64,000 nucleotides of DNA, from assembly GCA_947652605.1 (NCBI GenBank), contig OX393579.1, forward strand, positions 1,922,001 through 1,986,000, read 5' to 3'. Origin of the DNA: Elmis aenea (Eukaryota > Arthropoda > Insecta > Coleoptera > Elmidae). Within the stretch, counting starts at the first letter, position 1. Each line of letters opens with the position of its first letter. Below, one piece after another: positions 34,845 to 45,184 of the stretch. Both the position numbers and the translations under genes were made by a program. The notes beneath the pieces were generated by a model. That model had not been told where the DNA came from and did not search any database. It saw only the letters and a list, made by a program, of their open reading frames with translations.

Positions 34845-37028
34845 GATGCATTCATAAAACAAGAAAGCAACTATCCACCTGAGGTGCAATCAAGTCTACA
34901 TTCAAGGTAGAGTACAGCCCGATTGCATGAACGTTCCAGCATACATAAGAGTTTAAAGACCGCAGTCCACCAATATATCATGGCGCCTCAAATGTAAGTG
35001 CACGTTATGCGGGTGAACGTGTCCCCTATGACCACCAATTAAGGTGCTTGTTGAAGTAAGTCTGACCACACACACATTTAGGTGCATTGTTGAACAAGAA
35101 AGATGCATTCATAGAACTAGAAAGATGCATTCATAACACAAGAGAGCAACTATCCACCCGAGGTGCGATCAAGTCTACATTCAAGTTAGAGTACAGCCCG
35201 GTTGCATGAACGTTCCAGCATACATAAGAGTTTAAAGACCGCAGTCCACCAATATATCATGGCGCCTCAAATGTAAGTGCACGTTATGCGGGTGAACGTG
35301 TCCCCTATGACCACCAATTAAAGTGCTTGTTGAAGTAAGTCTGACCACACACACATTTAGGTGCATTGTTGAACAAGAAAGATGCATTCATAGAACTAGA
35401 AAGATGCATTCATAACACAAGAAAGCAACTATCCACCCGAGGTGCGATCAAGTCTACATTCAAGTTAGAGTACAGCCCGGTTGCATGAACGTTCCAGCAT
35501 ACATAAGAGTTTAAAGACCGCAGTCCACCAATATATCATGGCGCCTCAAATGTAAGTGCACGTCATGCGGGTGAACGTGTCCCCTATGACCACCAATTAA
35601 GGTGCTTGTTGAAGTAAGTCTGACCACACACACATTTAGGTGCATTGTTGAACAAGAGAGATGCATTCATAGAACTAGAAAGATGCATTCATAACACAAG
35701 AAAGCAACTATCCACCCGAGGTGCGATCAAGTCTACATTCAAGTTAGAGTACAGCCCGGTTGCATGAACGTTCCAGCATACATAAGAGTTTAAAGACCGC
35801 AGTCCACCAATATATCATGGCGCCTCAAATGTAAGTGCACGTCATGCGGGTGAACGTGTCCCCTATGACCACCAATTAAGGTGCTTGTTGAAGTAAGTCT
35901 GACCACACACACATTTAGGTGCATTGTTGAACAAGAAAGATGCATTCATAGAACTAGAAAGATGCATTCATAACACAAGAAAGCAACTATTCACCCGAGG
36001 TGCGGTCACGTCTACATTCAAGTTAGAGTACAGCCCGGTTGCATGAACGTTCCAGCATACATAAGAGTTTAAAGACCGCAGTCCACCAATATCATGGCGC
36101 CTCAAATGTAAGTGCACGTTATGCGGGTGAACGTGTCCCCTATGACCACCAGTTAAGGTGCTTGTTGAAGTAAGTCTGACCACACACATATTTAGGTGCA
36201 TTGTTGAACAAGAAAGATGCATTCATAGAACTAGAAAGATGCATTCATAACACAAGAAAGCAACTATTCACCCGAGGTGCGATCACGTCTACATTCAAGT
36301 TAGAGTACAGCCCGGTTGCATGAACGTTCCAGCATACATAAGAGTTTAAAGACCGCAGTCCACCAATATCATGGCGCCTCAAATGTAAGTGCACGTTATG
36401 CGGGTGAACGTGTCCCCTATGACCACCAATTAAGGTGCTTGTTGAAGTAAGTCTGACCACACACACATTTAGGTGCATTGTTGAACAAGAAAGATGCATT
36501 CATAGAACTAGAAAGATGCATTCATAACACAAGAAAGCAACTATCCACCCGAGGTGCGATCAAGTCTACATTCAAGGTAGAGTACAGCCCGGTTGCATGA
36601 ACGTTCCAGCATACATAAGAGTTTAAAGACCGCAGTCCACCAATATCATGGCGCCTCAAATGTAAGTGCACGTTATGCGGGTGAACGTGTCCCCTATGAC
36701 CACCAATTAAGGTGCTTGTTGAAGTAAGTCTGACCACACACACATTTAGGTGCATTGTTGAACAAGAAAGATGCATTCATAGAACTAGAAAGATGCATTC
36801 ATAAAACAAGAAAGCAACTATCCACCCGGGGTGCGATCAAGTCTACATTCAAGCAAGAGGACAGCGCGGTTGCATGGAAGTTCCAGCATACATAGAGTAA
36901 AGAGACCTCGGAAACCACCAATATCAAGTCATGGCGCCTCAATGTAAGTGCACTTCATGCGGATGAACGATGCCCCCTTGGCCACCAATTAAGGTGCATA
37001 TTGATGTACGCCTGATCACAATGTACAA
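34845..37028. repeat. Satellite array, 277-279 bp unit, seven full copies plus a diverged eighth
   Basis: Units start (GATGCATTCATAA...) at 34845, 35124, 35403, 35682, 35961, 36238, 36515 and 36792. The first four are 279 bp and the next three 277 bp. One difference is ATATATCATGG in the early units against ATATCATGG in the later ones. Each unit carries two related GATGCATTCATA blocks. The eighth is clearly more diverged and fades out near 37028. Repeated 84-codon frames on the - strand are shadows of the unit. Confidence 0.93.
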
Positions 37029-37196
37029 TTTCGACATTTAAAATGTAAGGAAGATACAGTCCATGCATAAGAATAGTAATAGGCATAAGAATAGTAATAC
37101 AGTAATTAAAAATAATTCACCACACTACGAGTCTCGTGAGGCAACTGCTGCTCCGGGGATCTTCCAGATGATGTCCTGTGATGTCTGATAGAGATT
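37029..37196 (-). ncRNA. Possible terminal exon of the - strand transcript
   Basis: On the - strand, acceptor TTGATTGTTTCAG precedes AATCTCTATCAGACATCACA at 37196, running into G+C-richer sequence (GATCCCCGGAGCAGCAGTTG). The 3' limit is unknown because no AATAAA is evident before the satellite. It would follow block B at 37523-37692. Confidence 0.3.
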
Positions 37197-37219
37197 CTGA
37201 AACAATCAAAAAATAAATA

Positions 37220-37385
37220 TTTAATTATTGATTTTAGTTATGGGGCATGCTTAACATGTAAAGGCAATTGAATTGTCCAACAGAAAACGTACAAATATAC
37301 AGGGACTTGCATGTCGGTTCTCGAAAACTATATTAAAAAATAGTGCAGGGTTTATGCAGCTCGTGATGCCAAAAAATAAAACGAA
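37220..37385. repeat. Degenerate copy of the 295-bp tandem repeat
   Basis: Shares GGCAATTGAATTGTC, CAGAAAACGTA, GCATGTCGGTTCTCGAAAAC and TTATGCAGCTCGTGATGCCA with the array at 40640-41640 but has internal deletions. Confidence 0.6.
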
Positions 37386-37389
37386 AATC

Positions 37390-37510
37390 TAAACAAAAAC
37401 CAATGTGACACCTGGAATGATATCGGGAAGGTGGAACAGGCAGTTCGCCTAAACTGTGAAATGAAGAAGGCATTTCGGTTAAAAATTCAACAGCATTGGT
37501 TAAAAAACAA
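37390..37510 (+). pseudogene. LINE fragment, 3' tail only
   Basis: Matches the last part of the LINE fragment at 42400-43275 (ATGATATCGGGAAGGTGGAA here, ATGACATATCGGAAAGGCGA there). It ends just before block B, in the same relation as in the other units. Confidence 0.5.
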
Positions 37511-37522
37511 TATAAAAATTAC

Positions 37523-37692
37523 CTTCAATGTTAATTAGCAAAAAAGCTTCTTCCTCGCTGAACCACGACTGGTAGTACATGTTCGTTTAATTACAGTACG
37601 AGTTCCAAAACATTCCCTGAAGATTTCTGAGCAGACGACTGATGGGACGACAACGACGAAATGCGTTGAATTCCGACACGCCTGAAGTATGT
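37523..37692 (-). ncRNA. Exon-like block B, - strand copy 1
   Basis: A 170-nt block with acceptor ATATTGTTTTCAG (- strand) and donor TGAAG|GTAATTTT. It is closely similar to the + strand copy at 29765 (ATGCGTTGAATTCCGACACG read on the + strand). A short frame of about 50 codons is open here but is broken in the other copies. Confidence 0.48.
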
Positions 37693-37836
37693 CTGAAAAC
37701 AATATACATTGGAAATAAATAATCATACATTTCAAGTTTGTTTAACTTTTAAAATTAATAAGTTATTATTACAATAAGCGAAGGCAGCTTAAGATAAAAA
37801 ATAACAAAGTTTTGAGGTTGAAATAGTACAGGTCGT

Positions 37837-37934
37837 GATCGTCAATGAGCGAGGCGGCACATGTAAAAACAAAGAGTTAAAATTATTTAATTTATTGTGT
37901 AATTTTAATGTGCCGCCTCGTTCATTTATTGATC
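37837..37934 (-). ncRNA. Hairpin family copy 3
   Basis: Arms read on the + strand: GATCGTCAATGAGCGAGGCG (from 37837) and GCCTCGTTCATTTATTGATC (to 37934). The loop is shorter than in copies 1 and 2. Counting out the 591-bp MITE and its duplicated target, it is about 430 nt from the block A donor, as in the other units. Confidence 0.55.
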
Positions 37935-38328
37935 AATACTAAGTTTCTGTAACTTGGGTTGCCTACATCTCAGGCGCTTTATCACCTTTAAAGAGTTAAT
38001 TTGATTTTTTACCTTTAAATTACACATTAAAACTTCAAAACTGATCAACTGTGATGCAAGTGCACTTTTTTAATTGTGTTAAGCTAATAGAAAACATTAA
38101 CAAATTCAAAAAACAGCCCGATACGTAGAAACTTCCACGAAAAATTGTAAATTATAAAGTATAGACTAAAATCTTTGCACTTTTGTAAGGAAGCAAAGCA
38201 AAAAATATTAAATCTACGGGCATATGTTAATTACAAACTAAATTTTATAACAATTATTTACTCTCAGATGGTTCTAATTATTAATTAATTGTTTTTATAA
38301 GAAATGAGCAAAGTGCAAAGGTTTATAG

Positions 38329-38919
38329 CAGGGGTGGCCAAGCTCCTTGATAGTCCAAGCCATTTTTCGCGAGCCGCAATTAAATACGTATTTAAAAGGT
38401 ATGCAAAAAAGGTATGCAAAAAATAATTATAATTAATTATTTTTTTACAAAAATTATATTAATTGAAAACATAAATGAAAGTACAAAATATGTGTATTGA
38501 ATTTAAATATTAAAAATTAAACACATTTATTTTACTTCTCTTGATAATTCTTTGGTGAATAATTGGTGACAGCATTTCTCAGTAATTCTTTGAGATGCTG
38601 ATTAGTTAATACTGATCGGTCAAAATCGGTCTGGAGTCGGTCGATTACGCCACTGTTTATGTTCGTTCGCGCATATTTCGATGAGTCATATCATTCTTAA
38701 CTTGGACGGAAATGAAATTTGTTACAACGTTGCACTTAGTCTTTCATATTTGTTGTCAGTAATTTAAAAGACATTTTGAAACACATACGGTACGATTATA
38801 ATTTTTTTAAATATAATAGCACACAAATGAAAAGGGAACTCGGGTACATTTATCGAGAGCCACAAATAATCCCTCAAAGAGCCGCATGTGGCTCGCGAGC
38901 CGCAGGTTGGCCACCCCTG
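38329..38919. mobile_element. hAT-like non-autonomous element, 591 bp, perfect 8-bp duplication
   Basis: Inverted ends CAGGGGTGGCCAA...TTGGCCACCCCTG are flanked by GTTTATAG (38321-38328 and 38920-38927). Subterminal GAGCCGC motifs (CGCGAGCCGCAATTAAA on the left; GTGGCTCGCGAGCCGCAGG on the right) resemble the CAGGGGTGGCCAA hAT ends found in many animals. No transposase is present. It interrupts the block A to hairpin intron of one - strand unit; the sister copy near 42140-42160 preserves the uninterrupted site. Confidence 0.92.
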
Positions 38920-38964
38920 GTTTATAGTCTATTTTATAAACTAAAACAAATTTAAATCACTCAC

Positions 38965-39037
38965 CCTTTTGGTTTTTCTTTCACAAGAAGACTCCATGAC
39001 ATCCTGTCGTCGTTCCCTCATTTTCATCGAAAAATAT
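38965..39037 (-). ncRNA. Exon-like block A, - strand copy 1
   Basis: A 73-nt block. On the - strand, acceptor GTTGTTACAG and donor AAAAGG|GTGAGTG. It contains ATGAGGGAACGACGACAGGA, close to the + strand copies. Confidence 0.5.
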
Positions 39038-39189
39038 CTGTAACAACAATGCTTTATTAATAACAATTAAAATTAAGTGTACTTGATTTTATTTAAAAAA
39101 ATGTATCGCATTAATAGATCGGGAGATAATTTGTAACAATTACCAAGGGATTAATTTACTTATTTCCACCTACAAAGTGCACTCGAAAA

Positions 39190-39535
39190 TAAACAACGAA
39201 AGACTTGAGGATTTAGAGTAGGAAGATCGTCTGCAGACAGCACCTTTAAATAAAAAACGTCGGCATCCATTTAGCACTCAACGATTTTAAAAAAGCTTTC
39301 GATGAAGTGAATAGGACGAAGCTTTGGCAGATAATAAATTTAAGAAACAACCGATGCATTATATTCAATACCGGTAGAACTCGCAACATGGACCTTCCAG
39401 ACTAGGATGTAACACATACATCGACCACGAAAAGTGAAGTGAACTCCGAAAAAAAATCAGTCACGACAATACACACTTCACGATAACACACGATAGGGAA
39501 CAAAACTTACAAACAGCTGTATATGAATTATAAGT
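39190..39535 (+). pseudogene. LINE reverse-transcriptase fragment, truncated
   Basis: Carries the AFDEVNRTKLWQIINLRN motif and the following segment also found at 42530-42730, then stops matching near 39535 where unrelated sequence begins. Confidence 0.6.
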
Positions 39536-39819
39536 ATTCGACATCAAACAATAATAACTGTTGAAGTGTAACAGTCTGATAGGTCTTAAGCAAATTGGTG
39601 AAATACTACGCCCTTACAAAAAACATCAAACAATATAAGTAAAGAACAATTACATTATCTACGAGAAAACTTAAAAATATGATGCAGGCTGTTGTTCAAT
39701 TTATGCAAATTTTGCATTAAAAATTCATAACACTATGAAGCGGTCTGTAGTTGTGATGAATTAACTTTATATTGTTTAACATTTCTACAAACAATAAAGC
39801 TAATTGCACATGCATACAC

Positions 39820-40330
39820 CCATATCCAAACATTTTCTCTAACAACCTATCATTTTTAGTGGTGGTGTGGGATTTATAAATAATACAACAATAATTACTA
39901 ATTCATTACAAAAAGAAATACGATATGTTAATCAACTCAAAACGGCGTCATACGGGAGCAAAAACTCGCGGACATGAGTGACAGACATTTTCTGATACAC
40001 TGGAGTTACTAAATTACAAGTTTCAAACGGTATCTGTATTGGCATTTTTTTTTTTGCTAGCAGGAATGTACTGATATCTCAAGTTACTGGTTAGCTGAAA
40101 TCACTGAATCAAACAATAAATACATTTTACCTTTTTAAGGTGTGCAACTGCTAATATCCAAACTCTATGAGTTATGACACCTAAGTTAATTATTAACAAT
40201 AAAGTCACAACAAACAAACCGGACGCGTTAAGTCCGGATATCACCAAAAATTGTTAAGACTGGCAACAAACATGGTGTATTATCTATTCGTTAATGACAT
40301 TGAAAATCTTTTTTGCCGAATTACGCATTA
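39820..40330. repeat. Diverged segmental duplicate of 46020-46570
   Basis: Shared blocks in the same order: GACATTTTCTGAT, TTTTTGCTAGCAGGAAT, ATTTTACCTTTTTAA / ATATTACCTTTTTAA, GCAACTGCTAATATCCAAA and GACATTGAAAATCTTTTTTG. On the - strand the third block is a possible donor (AAAAAG|GTAA), so these may be duplicated 5' exons of the - strand transcript. Confidence 0.55.
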
Positions 40331-40639
40331 AAAGAATTTTAAAGCATTGACAATTGTACGAACTTGGACAATCACATTGTGATAAAAGATAACAGAGGTG
40401 ACCTAGAATGAATTATGTAGCTGTTTGAAATAAAGTATTTTAAATGTTAAAAATATTTGCACCTTAGGACTGTTTTTTAAGTAAGCCAACTGTTAAATTC
40501 TTATGTTTTGACAAACAAAAATTTAAGGGTATACATTTGGCTAATGTTATTTAAAAAAAAAAAATATGAACAAATATTGGAAATTTACACGTTGAAAATA
40601 ATTTCATATAACGAAAAAATATAGTGACAGTAACTCGAA

Positions 40640-41640
40640 AAATATTGATTTTAGGTATAGGACATCTTTTAAAGGCAATTGAATTGTCTAACAGAAAACG
40701 TAAAAATATACAGGGTGTTGCATTTAAAATAACAAACTAGCATGTCGGTTCTCGAAAACTAAACAACCTGTATATTAAAAAATAATGCAGGCTTATGCAG
40801 CTCGTGATGGCAAACAACTTTTGTATTTAACACTTTTTTGTAACTGATCTATTAACGACGCTATTGAATAATTTGTGTTGCATTTTTATTTTTTCGAAAA
40901 AATATAAAAGTGGTAGTAACTCGAAAATTATTCATTTTAAATATAGGACATGCTTAACATTTTTTAAAGGCAATTGAATTGTCTAATAGAAAACGTAAAA
41001 ATATACAGGGTGTTGCATTTAAAATAACAAACTTGCATGTCGGTTCTAGAAAACTAAACACCCTGTACATTCAGAAATAATGCAGGCTGATGCAGCTCAT
41101 GATGCCAAACAACTTTTGTATTTAACACTTTTTTGTAACTGTTCTATTAACGACGCTATTAAATAGTTTGGTTTGGATTTTTATTTTTTCGGAAAAATAT
41201 AAAAGTGGCAGTAACTCGAAAAATATTGATTTTGGGTATAGGAAATGCTTAACATTTTTTAAAGGCAATTGAATTGTCTCACAGAAAACGTAAAAATATA
41301 CAGGGTGTTGCATTTAGAATAACAAACTTGCATGTCGGTTCTAGAAAACTAAACACCCTGTATATTAGAAAATCATGCAGGCTTATGCAGCTCGTGATGC
41401 CAAACAACTTTTGTATTCAACACTTTTTTGTAACTACTCTATTAACGACGCTATAAATAATTTGTGTTGCCTTTTTATTTTTTCGAAAAAATATAAAAGT
41501 GGCAGTAACTCGAAAAATATTGATTTTAGGTATAGGACATGCTGAACATTTTTTAAAGGCAATTGAATTGTCTCACAGAAAACGTAAAAATATACAGGAT
41601 GTTGCATTTAAAATAACAAACTTGCACAAGAAACGTCAAA
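40640..41640. repeat. Tandem array of about 295-bp units (3.4 copies)
   Basis: CAGGGTGTTGCATTT recurs at 40711, 41006 and 41301, and as CAGGATGTTGCATTT at 41595. Each unit contains a mini inverted repeat, ATACAGGGTGTTG and AACACCCTGTATA about 60 bp apart, and GGCAATTGAATTGTC. The array has replaced block B in this copy of the unit. Confidence 0.85.
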
Positions 41641-41661
41641 GGTTAAAATAGTACTGGCCTT

Positions 41662-41768
41662 GATCGTCAATGACCGAGGCGGCACATCCTCTAACATGTA
41701 AAAACAAAAGTTAAAATTATTTCTTCCATTGTGTAATTTTAATGTGCCGCCTCGTTCATTTATTGATC
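41662..41768 (-). ncRNA. Hairpin family copy 4
   Basis: Arms GATCGTCAATGACCGAGGCG and GCCTCGTTCATTTATTGATC around a loop of about 55 nt. It lies 422 nt from the block A donor at 42190. One base in the arm (ACC instead of AGC) makes this the only copy with a changed base at that position. Confidence 0.55.
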
Positions 41769-42189
41769 AATACTAAGTTGCTGTAACTTGGGCTGCCTAA
41801 ATCACAGGCGCTTTATCACCTTTAGAGTTTATTTGATTTTTTACCTTTAAATTATGCATTAAAACATCAAAACTGATCAACCGTGATGCAAGTGAACTTT
41901 TTCAATTGTGTTAAGCTAATAGAAAACATTAACAAATTCAAAAAACAGCCCAACACGTAGAAATTTCCGTGAAAAATTGTAAATTATAAAGTATAGACTA
42001 AAATCTTTGCACTTTTGTAAGGAAGCAAAGCAAAAAATATTAAATCTACGAGCATTTTTTAATTACAAACTAAATTTAATAACAATTATTTACTCTCAGA
42101 TGGAATTAATTAATTGTTTTTATAAGAAATGAGCAAAGTGTAAAGGTTATAGTCTATTTTATAAACTAAAACAAATTTAAATCACTCAC

Positions 42190-42262
42190 CCTTTTGGTTT
42201 TTCTTTCACAAGAAGACTCCATGACATCTTGTCGTCGTTCCCTCATTTTAATCGAAAAATAT
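42190..42262 (-). ncRNA. Exon-like block A, - strand copy 2
   Basis: 73 nt, same splice sites as the copy at 38965, with a few substitutions (ATTAAAATGAGGGAACGACG on the - strand). Confidence 0.5.
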
Positions 42263-42399
42263 CTGTAACAACAATACTTTATTAATAACAATTAAAATTA
42301 AGTGTACTTGATTTTATTAAAAAAATTTATCGCATTAATAGATCGGGAGATAAATTGTAACAATTACCAAAAGATTAATTCACTTATTTCCACCTACAA

Positions 42400-43275
42400 A
42401 GTGCACTCGAAAATAAACAACGAGAGACTTGGGGATTTAGAGTAGGAAAATCGTCTGCAGACAGCACCTTTAAGTAAAAAACGTCAGCATCCATTTAGCA
42501 CTCATCGATTTTAAAAAAGCTTTCGATGAAGTGGATAGCACGAAGCTTTGGCAGATAATAAATTTAAGAAACAACCGATGCATTATATTCAATACCGGTA
42601 GAACTCGCAACATGGACCTTCCAGACTAGGATGTAACACATACATCGACCACGAAAAGTGAAGTGAACTCCGAAAAAAATTCAGTCACGACAACACACAC
42701 TTCACGATAACACACGATACAGAAGAAAACTTACAAACAGCTGTATATGAAGTGCAAAAAGTTGCCCAAGAATACAAGATCCAAAATAATAATTCACAAA
42801 CAAACGAGTATCACATTTTTGCTATCTAGGAACAGACATCAGCTACGAGAAGGAAAAGACGTAGAATTAAAATTACATTGATTTCATTACACATGTGTGG
42901 TGACAATATAAAAAGAACACGTAATAACAAGAATAAACTTTTATTAAACAATGGTCACACCTATGTTGATGTGCGGCGATAAACTTCGATTCTCACACGT
43001 TCAGACATGAAAAGGACACAAACAGCAGAAATGCGAAAGAAGAAGAAAAGAATGTAACATAGAGGACCAAATAAGAAACCAAGTTATAGGAGAAGGTCTA
43101 GAAATGTATGATCTCAGAGGCAAAATAAAGAAACCAACAAAGATTCACAAAAAATAATAACAGACTATAAGCAGAAACTAATGGGACACCTATAATGACA
43201 TATCGGAAAGGCGAAACAGGCAGTTCGCCTAAACCATGAAATGACGAAGGCATTTGGCTTAGAAATTCAACAGCA
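42400..43275 (+). pseudogene. Decayed LINE reverse-transcriptase fragment, longest copy
   Basis: GFRVGKSSADSTFK near 42434 and DFKKAFDEVDSTKLWQI near 42510 belong to the reverse transcriptase of insect endonuclease-RT LINEs. The middle, with the catalytic YADD box, is deleted. The tail retains recognisable C-terminal segments (SYEKEKD-like, KRTQTAEMRKK-like) with many stops and shifts. It is non-functional and travels with the duplicated unit. Confidence 0.7.
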
Positions 43276-43302
43276 TTCATTAAAAAATAACACAAAAATT
43301 AC

Positions 43303-43462
43303 CTTCAACGTTAATTATTCTTCCTCTTTAAACTACGACTGGTAGTACACGTGCGTTAAATTACAGTACGAGTTCCAAATCATTCACTGAAAATTTCTGA
43401 TCAGACGACTGATGGGACGACTACGACGAAATGCGTTGAATTCCAACACACCCGAAGCATAT
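43303..43462 (-). ncRNA. Exon-like block B, - strand copy 2
   Basis: 160 nt; acceptor TTGTTTTAACAG and donor TTGAAG|GTAATTTT on the - strand. It is more similar to the + strand copy at 29765 than to its neighbour at 45185. Confidence 0.48.
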
Positions 43463-43735
43463 CTGTTAAAACAATATAGATTAGAAATAAATAATCATAC
43501 ATTATTTTAACTTCAACTTTTAAAATGAATAAGTTATTATTACAATGATCAATACAAAGGCAGCTTGAGAAAAAACGACATAAAAAGTGACTTGCCTTAT
43601 TTATACAACTGTTTTACGGCAAATATTATAACATTCAACCAAGCAGATGTTGAAAAAATACTCAAAATCCTATATTTTCACACATATGATCACACGAAAC
43701 GTCAAAAGTTTTGAGGTTAACATAGTACTGGTCGT

Positions 43736-43843
43736 GATCGTCAATGAGCGAGGCGGCACATCCACTAACATGTAAAAACAAGACGTGAAAATTATTACAT
43801 CCATTGTGTAATTTTTATGTGCCGCCTCGTTTATTTATTGATC
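43736..43843 (-). ncRNA. Hairpin family copy 5
   Basis: Arms GATCGTCAATGAGCGAGGCG and GCCTCGTTTATTTATTGATC. It lies 401 nt from the block A donor at 44244. The core CGAGGCGGCACAT is intact in both arms although the unit around it is the most diverged. Confidence 0.55.
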
Positions 43844-44243
43844 AGCACTAAATTTCTGTAACTTGGGTTGCCTAAATCACAGGCGCTTTATCACCTTTTA
43901 AGAGTTAATTAGATTTTTGACCTTTAAATTATGCATTAAAACTTCAAAACTGATTAACTGTGATGCAAGTGAACTTGTTTAACTGATAGAAAACATTTAA
44001 AGATTCAAAAAACAACCCAACACTTGGAAATGTCCATAAAAAATTGTAAACTATAAAGTATTGACTAAAATCTTTGCACTTTTGTAAGGAAGTATGCAAA
44101 AAATATTAAATCTGCGAGCATATGTTAATTACAAACAAAATTTTATAACAATTATTTACTCTCAGACAGTTTTATAAGAAATGGATAAAGTACAAGGACT
44201 TTAGTCAATTTTTTTATACTAAAAACAAATTTAAACCACTTAC

Positions 44244-44307
44244 CCTTTTTTTTCACAAGAAGGCTCCATGATTTCCTGTTGTCATTCCCACATTTTCATC
44301 GAAATAT
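44244..44307 (-). ncRNA. Exon-like block A, - strand copy 3 (diverged)
   Basis: A shorter copy lacking the CCAAAAG stretch. The donor is now GG|GTAAGTGG and the acceptor TTGGTTGCAG. Both remain usable despite the divergence. Confidence 0.4.
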
Positions 44308-44487
44308 CTGCAACCAAAATATTTCCTTAATGACAATAGTTAACAAGATACCTGGATTTTAGGGATAACAAAACTCGTTTCACCTCAAGAGTACAGCGAA
44401 CAATAAATAATTGAACGATATGTAAACGTTTAACGAAACTTGTCGAAAAAGTATGAAACAATTGTTCAGTAATTGCTAATATATATA

Positions 44488-44582
44488 AGGGATTTTCTTA
44501 GAGATGCTTAAGCAATTTCAAGACTCTGGTCTCATTGACGGTAGATCAAAACTGGCCTAGCATTTCTACAAGAAATCCATCT
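44488..44582. repeat. Dispersed palindromic MITE family, copy 7
   Basis: Contains TTTCAAGACTCTGGTCTCAT on the left and AAAACTGGCCTAGCATTTCT then ACAAGAAATCCATCT on the right. Confidence 0.5.
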
Positions 44583-44727
44583 AAAATCAGTGCTAATTTT
44601 ACATTTATTTATATTGAACAATGACTACAACCTTGCTTAGACGCCACCCAAAATTTCCTCCTAGGAAACCACCAACAAAATTATGAAATTACAGAATCAA
44701 AGGAAAAAAACAATTTTAATTTCTCAC

Positions 44728-44852
44728 CAGAAGAATTCGAACCACGCCATTGTCCGAGCAAGCACAGCACTACACGATGATGCTCGACATGTAGATAAAT
44801 CTGCAGCATCCAGTCATCAGGTTCAACAGTGACCGGATCCTCAAAGGACAAC
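44728..44852 (-). ncRNA. Possible exon of the - strand transcript, single copy
   Basis: On the - strand, acceptor TTAATTTCAG and donor TTCTG|GTGAGAA bound 125 nt of clearly less AT-rich sequence (TGAGGATCCGGTCACTGTTG). Its place just upstream of block A mirrors that of 28597-28691 on the other strand, though the two do not obviously align. Confidence 0.4.
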
Positions 44853-45044
44853 CTGAAATTAAAACGGCACTAGTAAATTACATTATCTTTAACCCTAAAC
44901 ATGAGTAAAAAGAATTAAAAACGATTAAGGAACGTCCTCTTTTATTTCTAAACAATTGCAAATAAAAGCTACTCTAAATTACACTTAGGACACCAACTAA
45001 TTCTTAAACTAAGACTTGGTGACATTCAGATAACAACTTTTTAC

Positions 45045-45142
45045 TAGAGGTGGACGATACATCGATATTGACAACATAAGCCACCAGTTTTATGATACAA
45101 CATTCACAGCCGATGATATAATTTCAATATCGTCCACCCCTA
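45045..45142. mobile_element. 98-bp hAT-like MITE
   Basis: Inverted ends TAGAGGTGGACGATA...TATCGTCCACCCCTA (one mismatch in 15). Flanks are CTTTTTAC (45037-45044) and CTATTTAC (45143-45150), matching at 7 of 8 bases. The length and TAGNGGTGG end suit a very small hAT derivative. Confidence 0.75.
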
Positions 45143-45184
45143 CTATTTACAAACCATTCGTTTCAAAAACGATGTTAAAATTAC

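Noticed and set aside
34387..34851. 154-codon - strand frame with an 11-residue repeat
   Set aside because: It follows exactly from the 33-bp minisatellite unit; it begins and ends with the array and has no gene-like context.
35968..36776. Three near-identical 84-codon - strand frames
   Set aside because: One frame per 277-bp satellite unit. The 279-bp units lack it, so it is not selected coding sequence.
34845..37028. CRISPR-like array
   Set aside because: Units are 277-279 bp direct tandem repeats with no unique spacers; this is eukaryotic satellite DNA.
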